NCBI GenBank assembly: GCA_903923905.1
Contig: CAIXZH010000093.1
Coordinates: 1 to 64,000, forward strand
Reading direction: 5' to 3'
From: an uncultured Bacteroidia bacterium
GTDB lineage: Bacteria > Bacteroidota > Bacteroidia > Bacteroidales > Prolixibacteraceae
DNA: 64,000 bases
Positions within the stretch are counted from its first letter, which is position 1; every line of letters begins with the position of its first letter. Positions 44,709 to 53,445 of the stretch are shown here, in pieces. The translations under genes were made by a program, and so were the position numbers. Under the pieces are notes generated by a model. It was given only the letters and a program-made list of their open reading frames with translations, made no database searches and was not told the DNA's origin.

Positions 44709-45586
44709 CAAGCTAAATTTACAGGAATGAGAATCCTGAACTCAGTATACTCATTTTCTTTTGTCAAAATTTCTATCTCCCCTTTATGAACATTGGTGAT
44801 TATATCATAACTCAATGAAAGTCCAAGCCCGGTTCCCTGACCCTTTGGCTTTGTCGTGAAAAAAGGGTTGAAAATCTGATCAATAACTGGTTGAGGAATA
44901 CCATTGCCATTATCTCTTATTTTTATTTCAATAAAATTGTCAAGTTTTTTGGTTGACAATAGAATCTCAGGAGAAAACTGATCTTTCATTTTTTTCTTTT
45001 TTTCGTTCAGCGTATAACAAGCATTATCTACCAAATTGATTATGACTCTGCTCATCTCCTGAAATTCAAGGTTAACGGGGAGGATTGACCGATCGTAATC
45101 TGTTTTAAAAGTCAGATTAAACTCCCTGTCATTGCCTCTCATTCCCTGATAGGCCAATTTAGCAAATTCGTCAACAAGTTTATTGATGTCTGTCAGCTCA
45201 AAAACGATCTCCTGCCTGTCGTGCATCTGAGCCAGCATGGAGAAAATAATTCGTTGAGCCCGTTCGCCATTTTCGAGCACCTTATTTAAATTGCCTTTGA
45301 GCATTGATCTGATATCATTCAGATCAGCTAAACTATCTGCATCCAGCTTGTCACTGATTTCATCTATTATAACATTTAATTCTTCTAAAAGTTCCTGACT
45401 CAGTTTTGTGAAATTATTTATAAAATTTAAGGGATTCTTAATCTCGTGCATAATACCGGTAGTAAGTTTGCCAATAAAAGCAAGCTTATCGCTTTGAATG
45501 AATTTTTGCTTTATCTCTTCGAGTTCGGCTGAAAGAAGCAAAAGTTGTTCTTCTGTTACAGGCATTATCTTGTCTGGTGTATCCAT
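44708..45586 (-). CDS. Soluble histidine kinase with intact phosphoacceptor His
   Basis: A 292-residue kinase without membrane segments or sensor domain. A helical start leads to HisKA with His47 in GIMHEIKNPLNFINNF, then HATPase with NLVDNACYTL, DNGNGIPQPV and GQGTGLGLS. A TTG start at 45634 would add 16 residues; ATG at 45586 is preferred. The gene follows the propeller kinase that lacks the His by 93 nt from this start, on the same strand. It could supply the phosphorylatable histidine by forming a heterodimer or by being trans-phosphorylated; that is inference. Its likely partners are the REC-PP2C proteins. Confidence 0.85.
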   Translation of the reverse strand: MDTPDKIMPVTEEQLLLLSAELEEIKQKFIQSDKLAFIGKLTTGIMHEIKNPLNFINNFTKLSQELLEELNVIIDEISDKLDADSLADLNDIRSMLKGNLNKVLENGERAQRIIFSMLAQMHDRQEIVFELTDINKLVDEFAKLAYQGMRGNDREFNLTFKTDYDRSILPVNLEFQEMSRVIINLVDNACYTLNEKKKKMKDQFSPEILLSTKKLDNFIEIKIRDNGNGIPQPVIDQIFNPFFTTKPKGQGTGLGLSLSYDIITNVHKGEIEILTKENEYTEFRILIPVNLA

Positions 45587-45679
45587 TTCTTTCAAAGTTT
45601 TATATTCATGCCTGAAGATCTCCAGGTTAGTCAAAGGTGTAACATTTATAGTTAATTTCCCCGGTTCTCTTTAATCAAT

Positions 45680-48600
45680 TTAGATATCCTCATTTTTAGG
45701 TATTTTTATGGTGAAGGTGGTGTATTCCCCCTCTTTGGAATCAACCTCAATTGTCCCTTTATGAGACTTTATGATATCCAGGTTCATATATAAACCGAGC
45801 CCGGTACCTTTTGAAGTCGGTTTGGTTGTAAAAAACGGAGAGAATAATTTCTTTTGCTCGAGCTCCGGAATTCCATTTCCATTGTCTCGGACAATAATTT
45901 TAACCTCGTCCTGAGAAAAATCGGTTGAGATCTTGATTTCCGGTTTGAAATCTTTCACTTTCTTCATCTTTTCATCCACGGCATAGAATGAGTTGACAAC
46001 CGTATTGACTATGACAGAACCTAATTCAGTTGGCAAAACTTTAATCTTCCTGGCTGTCGCATCCAATGCTTTTATAATTTCAACCTTAAAAGTTTTATTC
46101 TCGATCTGATATTCCTGTAATGCAATTTCAATATGACTCTCCACCAGGGTATTTAAATCAGTAAGGATAAACGTCTTGGTCCGTTCTTTCAATAATTTCT
46201 CCATTCCTTTCACAATCCGGGAGGCAGAAATACCATGTTCATTAACTTTGAGAACATTTGACTTTACCATTTTCAGTAAATCCTTTAACTCATCAAAAGT
46301 TTTAAGATCAATATTCGCTTTAATGTCATCAAGTAATTCTTCAATTTCAATTGACAAGTCATTGGTAAGCAGGGAGAAATTAGTGATATAGTTTAACGGA
46401 TTTAATATCCGGTCAACAATTCCTTTGGTAAGTTGCCCGACAGAAGCCATTTTTTCCTGCTGAATAAGCTGTTCCTGAGTTTCTTTCAGATTAATAAGGG
46501 TGGTTTGTAAATCTTCGAGAATGATGGTTTTAATAAACGCAGAGATGATGTGTTCTTTCAGGTTGTGAAGCAAACTAAAATCCTGTTGATTAAATGCGTT
46601 CTTTTTATGCATATTCTCCAGAATTAAGAAACCCTCTACGGTATCCTTAACCCTAACCATCATCACCACTATTGATTTTGGAATTTCGAGTTTTAACAGA
46701 TTCTCCGGTCCCGCTTCTGAATTGAGTTTTCTGATTTCAAAAATATCTTCATGAATCTCGTCTGCATTGGCTAAATAGTATTCCTCCACTTCATTTAGGG
46801 TCATCCTGACATTTGAAACAAAAGAGACATCCCATCCAAATCCAGCTTTGAAACTGAATGAATCAGTCGCTTTATCATGAACCAGCATGGTTGCTTTTTC
46901 TACTCCACCAATAACTTTTGTTTTTTCAAGAAACGATTGAAGCAGGCTTGAAAAATGTATCTCCGAGTTAATGGACTTAACAATCAGGTTAATCTTCTCA
47001 AGTTCGGCATTTTTACTACTGAGTTCTTCCGATTGCTTTTCAATTTCCTCCTTTTGACTAACCACTTCTGCGGTTCGTTCTTTAATCAGGTTCTCCAGAT
47101 TTTTTTTCTCCTGAATCAGTTTTTGTGAACGCAACCGAACAATGATATAAAGTATTACCACAAAGAGCAGAAAGTAGATTATGAAGGCAAGAATAGTTTG
47201 ATAATATGGTTTTTTTATTGAAAACTGGAAAGTAGCCGGAGCAGTTATTTGACCATATATATTTTTAGCAACTACCGTAAAGGTGAATTCTCCCGGAGGC
47301 AGGTTCGTATATTCCTTGTATGTGTCTGTAATCCATGCAGATGGCTCTGATTCAAACCCTTTGAGAAAATATTGAAATTCGACCTTCTCATACATACTGA
47401 ATGAAGGGCATCCAAAATTGAATGTTACAGTATTCGAACGGTAATCCAAGTGTGGTTTTATTTGATCTGGTTGAATAGTGGTGATCCGATGGTTCGCGGT
47501 TGAAAAAGCACCGCCGAATAAGATTGAATCTCCTGCAATAGAAAAATTGCGAATCAGCACCCTGGGAACTTCAGCGAGATTTTTCTGAATGCCTGGTTCA
47601 TAACTAAATACTCCATCAGTACCCCCAAACCAAACCCTTCCGTCCGGTTCAGGATAAATTGTCCATATTGTTTTATCCTGCACAGGACTTAGTAATATTT
47701 GGGTTGAGGCAACTTTGCTGCTTCCATCCCGAAATTGGATATGTGTTTCGTCTCCACTTGTACTCCACAAATTACCTTTGGGATCCTGCACTATTTTAGA
47801 TATCCATTCCTTTGGAATCAGCGTATCTCTTTGGATAGCAGTTACCCGGATGAATTTATCGCTATTTGGATCAAAGGAAAATATTCCGTTCTGGGTAGTA
47901 ACCAAAAGCCGGCTCTCAACTTTGTTAATGTGGTTCCCGAATCTTGATGGCAAACCTTTATTTTCATCGTAGATTACCGGATTCTCAACTCCGTCGGGGT
48001 TTATCCTGACCAATCCCTGTGTTGCAATTACTGCCCACAATATACCGTTTTGGTCCTCCTGAATCTCAGAAACCTCATCGGTTATTCCCTTAATCTTTCC
48101 TTCGGAGATCCACTTCCCGTTTACATTTTGCAGATGAGTAATACCATCAAGCTGACCAACAAAAACTGAAGAATTATTTTTTTGGGAGCTAAATAATTTA
48201 AACGAAAAACCGGGTGCAAGCAGAGTGGTTGAGGTTGTTGTTACTAAAAACACACCTTTGCTTGTTGCCGCAATGATTGAATTATTGTCGGGCAATAGAG
48301 ACCAGCAGGCAGAATTAATACCTGTGACCGGGATATATATTTTTTGGTTGTCGTCATAATGATACAGCCCCTTGTCTGTGGCGAAATAGATATTCCCGTT
48401 ATGACGAAATATCTGATTTACAGCGCCATCGACACCTCTTTTTTTATCGAAGAAAGTGAGGCTTGAAGGAATTTCAATCCGTGAGATACCGTTATCAAGC
48501 GCCAACCATAAAACATCTTTACTGTCTGTATATAAGGCTCTTACATAATCATTCTGAATTCCCTGATCAATTTTTTGTTTCAAAGTGCCATCGGAATAGA

Positions 48601-49447
48601 AGAGGGCAAGGCCACCTCTTTCAGTTCCCAGACAAATTGTACCATCCTTAAGTTTAATGGCGCAGGATATACTGTTCTGCTGCAAATATTTGTCATCAGA
48701 GGTCCGAAAATCGGAAATCCCTTTCTCATCCATGATAAGGAGTCCGTTTATTCCTGTTGCGATAAGAACTTTGTTTGTTCCCAAAGACAACATTCCCTTG
48801 ATAACTACCGCCTCCGAAAATTCCTTTCCTGTTGGAACCTTAATTTTTTGGGTATTTTGGAGGTACTGTAATCCGTTCCCCTTATCGAAAAAATAGAGTA
48901 TGTCATTCACAAAGTAGGCTGCACTTATCGGCCCCTCTGACTTTACAATTTTGAAGGAACTGCCATTCCACAATAATATGGTGGCATCTGTAACAAAATA
49001 TATCCCATCTTTTGTAGCCAGAATGGAGGTTATATACTTAAAGTGCCGGTATTCTGGTGGCAATGAATCCTCCAAACTTGAAAACACAAGCACCCCTTTT
49101 GCGTCCGAATGGAGAAAACCTATCTCACCAGCTGCTCCAACATAAATGGTTCCCGTAGAATCAATTGCCAGAGCGGTCACCTGTGATATCTTTGAAGTTT
49201 GAATCGTTCTCCAGGTCTGCCCGTCAAATTCAAGTATACCTCTAAAATTTGCAAAATACATAATACCTCTGGTATCCTGTACTACACCAAAATTCTGAAC
49301 GTGTGCCTTATATTCCGAAGGATAGTAATTTTTAATATAAGGAAAACCTACATCCTGATTTTGAGCCAATAAACAGATCGGTGTCAACATCAAAATGAAA
49401 ATGAGTGTTAAATGAGACTTCCTATTTACTGCCTTATTGCTCATCAT
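45680..49447 (-). CDS. Beta-propeller sensor kinase-like protein lacking the phosphoacceptor His
   Basis: A 1255-residue membrane protein with signal peptide ending LLAQ. Periplasmic Reg_prop propellers (about 30-690), a Y_Y_Y domain, one membrane helix (about 749-773), a coiled coil, a GAF-like domain (about 850-990), then kinase domains. The HisKA motif reads GIVDRILNPLNYI: where the other two kinases in the window have His (AHEIKNPLN and MHEIKNPLN), this one has Asp1012 (GAC, 46412-46414) followed by Arg. The HATPase part keeps VNSFYAVDEK, DNGNGIPE and GKGTGLGLYM, so ATP binding may persist. It probably signals through a partner. Architecture otherwise equals that of 31506-35243. Confidence 0.88.
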   Translation of the reverse strand: MMSNKAVNRKSHLTLIFILMLTPICLLAQNQDVGFPYIKNYYPSEYKAHVQNFGVVQDTRGIMYFANFRGILEFDGQTWRTIQTSKISQVTALAIDSTGTIYVGAAGEIGFLHSDAKGVLVFSSLEDSLPPEYRHFKYITSILATKDGIYFVTDATILLWNGSSFKIVKSEGPISAAYFVNDILYFFDKGNGLQYLQNTQKIKVPTGKEFSEAVVIKGMLSLGTNKVLIATGINGLLIMDEKGISDFRTSDDKYLQQNSISCAIKLKDGTICLGTERGGLALFYSDGTLKQKIDQGIQNDYVRALYTDSKDVLWLALDNGISRIEIPSSLTFFDKKRGVDGAVNQIFRHNGNIYFATDKGLYHYDDNQKIYIPVTGINSACWSLLPDNNSIIAATSKGVFLVTTTSTTLLAPGFSFKLFSSQKNNSSVFVGQLDGITHLQNVNGKWISEGKIKGITDEVSEIQEDQNGILWAVIATQGLVRINPDGVENPVIYDENKGLPSRFGNHINKVESRLLVTTQNGIFSFDPNSDKFIRVTAIQRDTLIPKEWISKIVQDPKGNLWSTSGDETHIQFRDGSSKVASTQILLSPVQDKTIWTIYPEPDGRVWFGGTDGVFSYEPGIQKNLAEVPRVLIRNFSIAGDSILFGGAFSTANHRITTIQPDQIKPHLDYRSNTVTFNFGCPSFSMYEKVEFQYFLKGFESEPSAWITDTYKEYTNLPPGEFTFTVVAKNIYGQITAPATFQFSIKKPYYQTILAFIIYFLLFVVILYIIVRLRSQKLIQEKKNLENLIKERTAEVVSQKEEIEKQSEELSSKNAELEKINLIVKSINSEIHFSSLLQSFLEKTKVIGGVEKATMLVHDKATDSFSFKAGFGWDVSFVSNVRMTLNEVEEYYLANADEIHEDIFEIRKLNSEAGPENLLKLEIPKSIVVMMVRVKDTVEGFLILENMHKKNAFNQQDFSLLHNLKEHIISAFIKTIILEDLQTTLINLKETQEQLIQQEKMASVGQLTKGIVDRILNPLNYITNFSLLTNDLSIEIEELLDDIKANIDLKTFDELKDLLKMVKSNVLKVNEHGISASRIVKGMEKLLKERTKTFILTDLNTLVESHIEIALQEYQIENKTFKVEIIKALDATARKIKVLPTELGSVIVNTVVNSFYAVDEKMKKVKDFKPEIKISTDFSQDEVKIIVRDNGNGIPELEQKKLFSPFFTTKPTSKGTGLGLYMNLDIIKSHKGTIEVDSKEGEYTTFTIKIPKNEDI

Positions 49448-49458
49448 TGTTTGAATTA

Positions 49459-52400
49459 TTATGCTGTTTTACTTAAGATTCCAATTACCTGCAGCGTAAA
49501 TTCGCTGTTATCTGACATGGCATTAAAAATTAATTCAGGACTTAAAATAAGTAAGGTGGAGGTGATTTCACTTTTCAGTCTGACGCTTTCTTCATGCTCA
49601 TTTACGATACCCCAATAATATTCATTTTCATTTATTTGTCTGGTTTGTTGATTGTTGTAATATTCAGTCAGGCTTCCTGATAAAACAAATAATATTGAAT
49701 CCTGGGCTATCTCCCGTGGATTAATCTCCTCCCCTTTTATTATTATGATTTCTGCCGAATTTTCCACTATTCTGGCGATGTCAGGATTGGGAAAAGAATT
49801 AAAAAGACGATTTCTTTTCACCAGATTGACTTTCTCGAGGAGTGATAAATCGGGAACTTCTTTATTGAACTGAATTTTATATTTATTGATGAAACTCACT
49901 TTCTCCTTATCCAATTTACTATATACAAATTTAAATCTTTCTGAATTTTGCATTTCCAGGATCTTTACAGAGTTCTGCATGATAAAGGGATCCGGATTTA
50001 GGAAATTGGAAAGCAAAACATTTTCATTCCCATGATAATCTTCAAGATGCATAATCGCACAAGCTTTGGTCCATCGGTTGATTTTAAGGTAATCTTTGTT
50101 GATGATATCTTTCAAACGTTCAAGGATTGTCATTTTTTGCTGGGGATACTTATCTCTGAAGAGGGCCAGACTATCCTCTACCGATAAATCTTCAAGTAAG
50201 GGAAGAAAAATTTCCTTGATGTCGGACGACACCGTTAAATCGAGGATCTCTGTGGCATAAACCTTTGATTCATGCGTACCTGAAAGAAAACTTTCCTGAA
50301 TATATTGGATCGTTTTCGAATCATAAAGCATGGACAGCAGCAGAAAAACATTCTCTTTTTTCTGCTGCAGTTCGTATTCCAATGCATCCTCCAGCAAAGG
50401 CATGTTATTCCCCTTCTGAACATCCAGCAATGCAGCCATTACCCAAACAGTAATTGCAATTTCCTCATCAATAGTTTCCTTAAGAAGGCTGATGTCCATC
50501 CGTTTTGCCCGATATTCCAATTTACTTAAGGCCTTAAATACATGGTGCCGAATGGTTTCATCGGGATATTGGATACGTGTGCGCAATAAATTCAATGATT
50601 TATCACATCTGATGCCGGCAAAAATATCAACAATTTTAAGTCTGACATCTTTGTTTGTCGTATTCTTGTCGAAATAGTTATCGAGCTCAGACAAAATTGG
50701 TTCCCCGATCATTTTTATGGCAGAGATAGCCTGTGGTGAGAAGCTCGTGTAAAATAGATTTTGAATAATATAGGGCCATAACTCTCTTTTCCCGATACGA
50801 CCTGAACTGACCAGAGCTGCCTTTCTGGTTTCCGGATGTTCGTCCTGTAACAGTGCCTGCAAGATTTTATGGACCTTATAACTGCTGGAATAGGCAAGTA
50901 GATTAGCCGCAAGAGTTCTTTCATCAACCACTTTTGATTGAGATAATACTAACAAGGTTTCAAAATCTGTCTTTTTGGACTGACTCAAATCGGATAATGC
51001 GCGTTCAAATGGCACTTTATTCATGATATCAGGAATAGAGAGCATCTGATTTTTGATTACTGACTCCGCAGAAATTAACCGTCTGCCCTTTATTTGTTCC
51101 AATATTTTTTTCTGACTGGCTAAAGTTGATGAGGCTAATATCTGCTGCAAAAAACGATTCATTTTTTGTGGCTGAACATTAAGCATGATATTCATGATCA
51201 GGTTGATGTTGGCATCATCATCTTCTTCCACTATTTGGACCAATACAGCTGAATTGGATTTGTAATTACCTAACACAGAACCATTATGTTCGTTTGAGGT
51301 GAATATTTTGGTGAGTGAGCCCCGGTATTCGTGATACATATTCAGGCTAATCTTTATCCAGACAGCCAATATAATCAGAAACAGAATATTGAAATGAACC
51401 AGATTAAGTGCATTAAGCTGTGTAAATAACAAAACTACCCCGCCGGCTAAGGCAAAACCCAGGCCCTTTGCCATCCCTTCAACCATCCCCTGTGCATTCA
51501 ACCGGTCTTTTGATGGAAGCGGCTGGTATAATATCTGATAGGAAGGGTCGTATACTGCGCTTCGCAATACCCTGTCAAGCATTTTGGTGAATGCAATAAA
51601 TGAGAAGAATAATCCTGTTGTTCCATACAAAACACCAGAACAAACAGCAAGAAATACACATCCCGCAAGAATAACCGGCAAAACCGGGAGAGCCACTTTA
51701 AGTCCGTATTTATTTAGTAATCTTCCCGAGAAGAAAGATTTCAGGACGAATTCAGCTACTGCAGTGGCTCCGAAAAAGATACTTAAAAAGCTGGACAGCA
51801 CATCCTGACTGTTATATTCAATTTTGATCTGATGTAAAAAGGAGTAATCTGCGAAACACATCCCAAACATTGGCATTAAGGCCATAAGAATAAGTATCGT
51901 GAGATATTTGTCCTTAAAAACAAACGTTATGGAGGTATTCATATTTTTCTCCGGGCTGGTATCCTTAAAACTACTTAATGGTTTCTGGAAATGCCTGAAA
52001 ATGTAAAGCATTAAAAATAAACAAATTACCAAGCCAAATAAGGATATATAAAGTAAATCGGAGGTTTTAATAAAATGAAGTACTAAAGGTATGGAGAAAA
52101 AGCCTACGATATCGGAAATGACCTCACCGGAACTTATTAAGCCAAAAATTCGCTTTCCCTGACGAAGGTCAAATATTTTGGTTGCAAGCCCCCAGAACCC
52201 GACAACGGATATGAAGATAAATACACGTATCCATACAAACATCATAAAGGTAAGCCACTTGTTGTTGAAAAAGCGAATCCCCAAAACAAAAAAGCCTACC
52301 GTTATTAAAAGCAGAGAAATTCCAAAGAGTGTCAGGATTCGAAAGCTGACAAACCTTTCGATACGTGCATATAAAAGCCATACCAGGTAACTCATGATCC

Positions 52401-52581
52401 CACCGCCAATATAGGCATACGGCAAAAAAGAGCTCTCAAAATTAACTACAAACATTGAGGTTGCCGAGGTATAAAAAAATGCAATTACAGAGCCCATAAT
52501 AAAGGAATAAAGCAACAGCAGGCTAATAGCTGTTTCTTCTCCTTTCCGGATATTCAGGGCTTTAAGAATTGCGTTTTTCAT
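49459..52581 (-). CDS. MFS-like membrane domain fused to HEAT repeats and a cNMP-like domain
   Basis: A 1040-residue protein. Residues about 15-430 form some 12 hydrophobic helices with the look of an MFS or ATP:ADP-translocase-type carrier. About 440-890 are helical repeats of the HEAT kind, for example LLQDEHPETRKAALVSSGRI and LRTRIQYPDETIRHHVFKAL. About 925-1040 resemble a cyclic-nucleotide-binding jelly roll (KGEEINPREIAQDSILFVLSGSL) but lack the usual phosphate-binding GE-AL-R segment, so nucleotide binding is doubtful. The membrane part may sense or carry a solute and the cytosolic part may bind partners. It lies 11 nt before the propeller protein gene and 9 nt after the GNAT gene. Function is unknown. 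Confidence 0.8.
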   Translation of the reverse strand: MKNAILKALNIRKGEETAISLLLLYSFIMGSVIAFFYTSATSMFVVNFESSFLPYAYIGGGIMSYLVWLLYARIERFVSFRILTLFGISLLLITVGFFVLGIRFFNNKWLTFMMFVWIRVFIFISVVGFWGLATKIFDLRQGKRIFGLISSGEVISDIVGFFSIPLVLHFIKTSDLLYISLFGLVICLFLMLYIFRHFQKPLSSFKDTSPEKNMNTSITFVFKDKYLTILILMALMPMFGMCFADYSFLHQIKIEYNSQDVLSSFLSIFFGATAVAEFVLKSFFSGRLLNKYGLKVALPVLPVILAGCVFLAVCSGVLYGTTGLFFSFIAFTKMLDRVLRSAVYDPSYQILYQPLPSKDRLNAQGMVEGMAKGLGFALAGGVVLLFTQLNALNLVHFNILFLIILAVWIKISLNMYHEYRGSLTKIFTSNEHNGSVLGNYKSNSAVLVQIVEEDDDANINLIMNIMLNVQPQKMNRFLQQILASSTLASQKKILEQIKGRRLISAESVIKNQMLSIPDIMNKVPFERALSDLSQSKKTDFETLLVLSQSKVVDERTLAANLLAYSSSYKVHKILQALLQDEHPETRKAALVSSGRIGKRELWPYIIQNLFYTSFSPQAISAIKMIGEPILSELDNYFDKNTTNKDVRLKIVDIFAGIRCDKSLNLLRTRIQYPDETIRHHVFKALSKLEYRAKRMDISLLKETIDEEIAITVWVMAALLDVQKGNNMPLLEDALEYELQQKKENVFLLLSMLYDSKTIQYIQESFLSGTHESKVYATEILDLTVSSDIKEIFLPLLEDLSVEDSLALFRDKYPQQKMTILERLKDIINKDYLKINRWTKACAIMHLEDYHGNENVLLSNFLNPDPFIMQNSVKILEMQNSERFKFVYSKLDKEKVSFINKYKIQFNKEVPDLSLLEKVNLVKRNRLFNSFPNPDIARIVENSAEIIIIKGEEINPREIAQDSILFVLSGSLTEYYNNQQTRQINENEYYWGIVNEHEESVRLKSEITSTLLILSPELIFNAMSDNSEFTLQVIGILSKTA

Positions 52582-52590
52582 AAATCTGAT

Positions 52591-53445
52591 TTACTTTTTG
52601 GAATACAATATTGCAACCGGTAAGGCAAGAAATAATGGTTTACCCCTATTTTCATCCTGTCTGATAACTGCGGCTATCCTGAATTTACAATCGTTATAAG
52701 TTAATTTAATTGTCTCAATATCAACGCAATCAATGAGTATGTAATCAACTCCGGCGATATGTTCTTCAATATAAATCCGAACCTTCTCCTGATCGATTCT
52801 ATTTCTTAGCAATGACTCAGGAGTTAAAGGCAAACTGAACTCGAAACTGAGACCTAATGACTCCAGATTGTCATAAAACTTATCAATTAACCATCCGGCC
52901 TGATTCACGTGAATATGAAGGCTGACCAGATTATCGTAACTGATCAGACCAACTTTCACCTCTGAACCACGCTCCATGGCTAAAATACAAGAGTAAATAG
53001 TGAGCAGTTTTCCAAATCCTTTCCCCTTTAGCCTTTCATCGATTCCGAGTCGGATAGAATAGGAGATTTTCCACCTTTTCTCATAACCTACTTCAAAAAG
53101 GCAACCTAAAATTACCTGCTGAGCATCCTCAATGATCAGACCGTGCCCATATTCAATGAATCGGAACAAATCATATTTACTGACATCTTCAATGTATTCC
53201 TGACTAAAACAGGAGAGAATAAAATCATATACTGCATCAATATCCGATAGTTTAGCTAACCTTAAGCTTAATCCATAGCTATTTATTTCAGCTTGAATAT
53301 GTTCTTTATAGGATTTTGCAAAATCCGTTTTATTGAGCAGCAGAATACTTTTCTCCCATTCACTCAGATTTTTACAAATGCTTTTTGGCTTATTGAATAT
53401 ATATTCAGATTTAATTTCTGTCATTATTGATACACTAGAGCTCAT
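52591..53445 (-). CDS. GNAT-fold acetyltransferase-like protein
   Basis: A 284-residue cytosolic protein. Residues about 55-190 have a GNAT fold: RLAKLSDIDAVYDFI at the start and DERLKGKGFGKLL, the acetyl-CoA-binding motif A with RxxGxG-like pattern. The flanking N-terminal 50 and C-terminal 90 residues are not assigned. The target is unknown; protein or small-molecule acetylation are both possible. The ATG at 53445 overlaps the TonB-receptor stop by 11 nt; a second ATG seven codons later would avoid the overlap. The next gene starts 9 nt after its stop. Confidence 0.75.
   Translation of the reverse strand: MSSSVSIMTEIKSEYIFNKPKSICKNLSEWEKSILLLNKTDFAKSYKEHIQAEINSYGLSLRLAKLSDIDAVYDFILSCFSQEYIEDVSKYDLFRFIEYGHGLIIEDAQQVILGCLFEVGYEKRWKISYSIRLGIDERLKGKGFGKLLTIYSCILAMERGSEVKVGLISYDNLVSLHIHVNQAGWLIDKFYDNLESLGLSFEFSLPLTPESLLRNRIDQEKVRIYIEEHIAGVDYILIDCVDIETIKLTYNDCKFRIAAVIRQDENRGKPLFLALPVAILYSKK

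Noticed and set aside
49459-52581. Nucleotide translocase of an intracellular parasite
   Set aside because: The membrane part only loosely resembles ATP:ADP carriers, and long HEAT and cNMP-like parts make a signalling role more likely.
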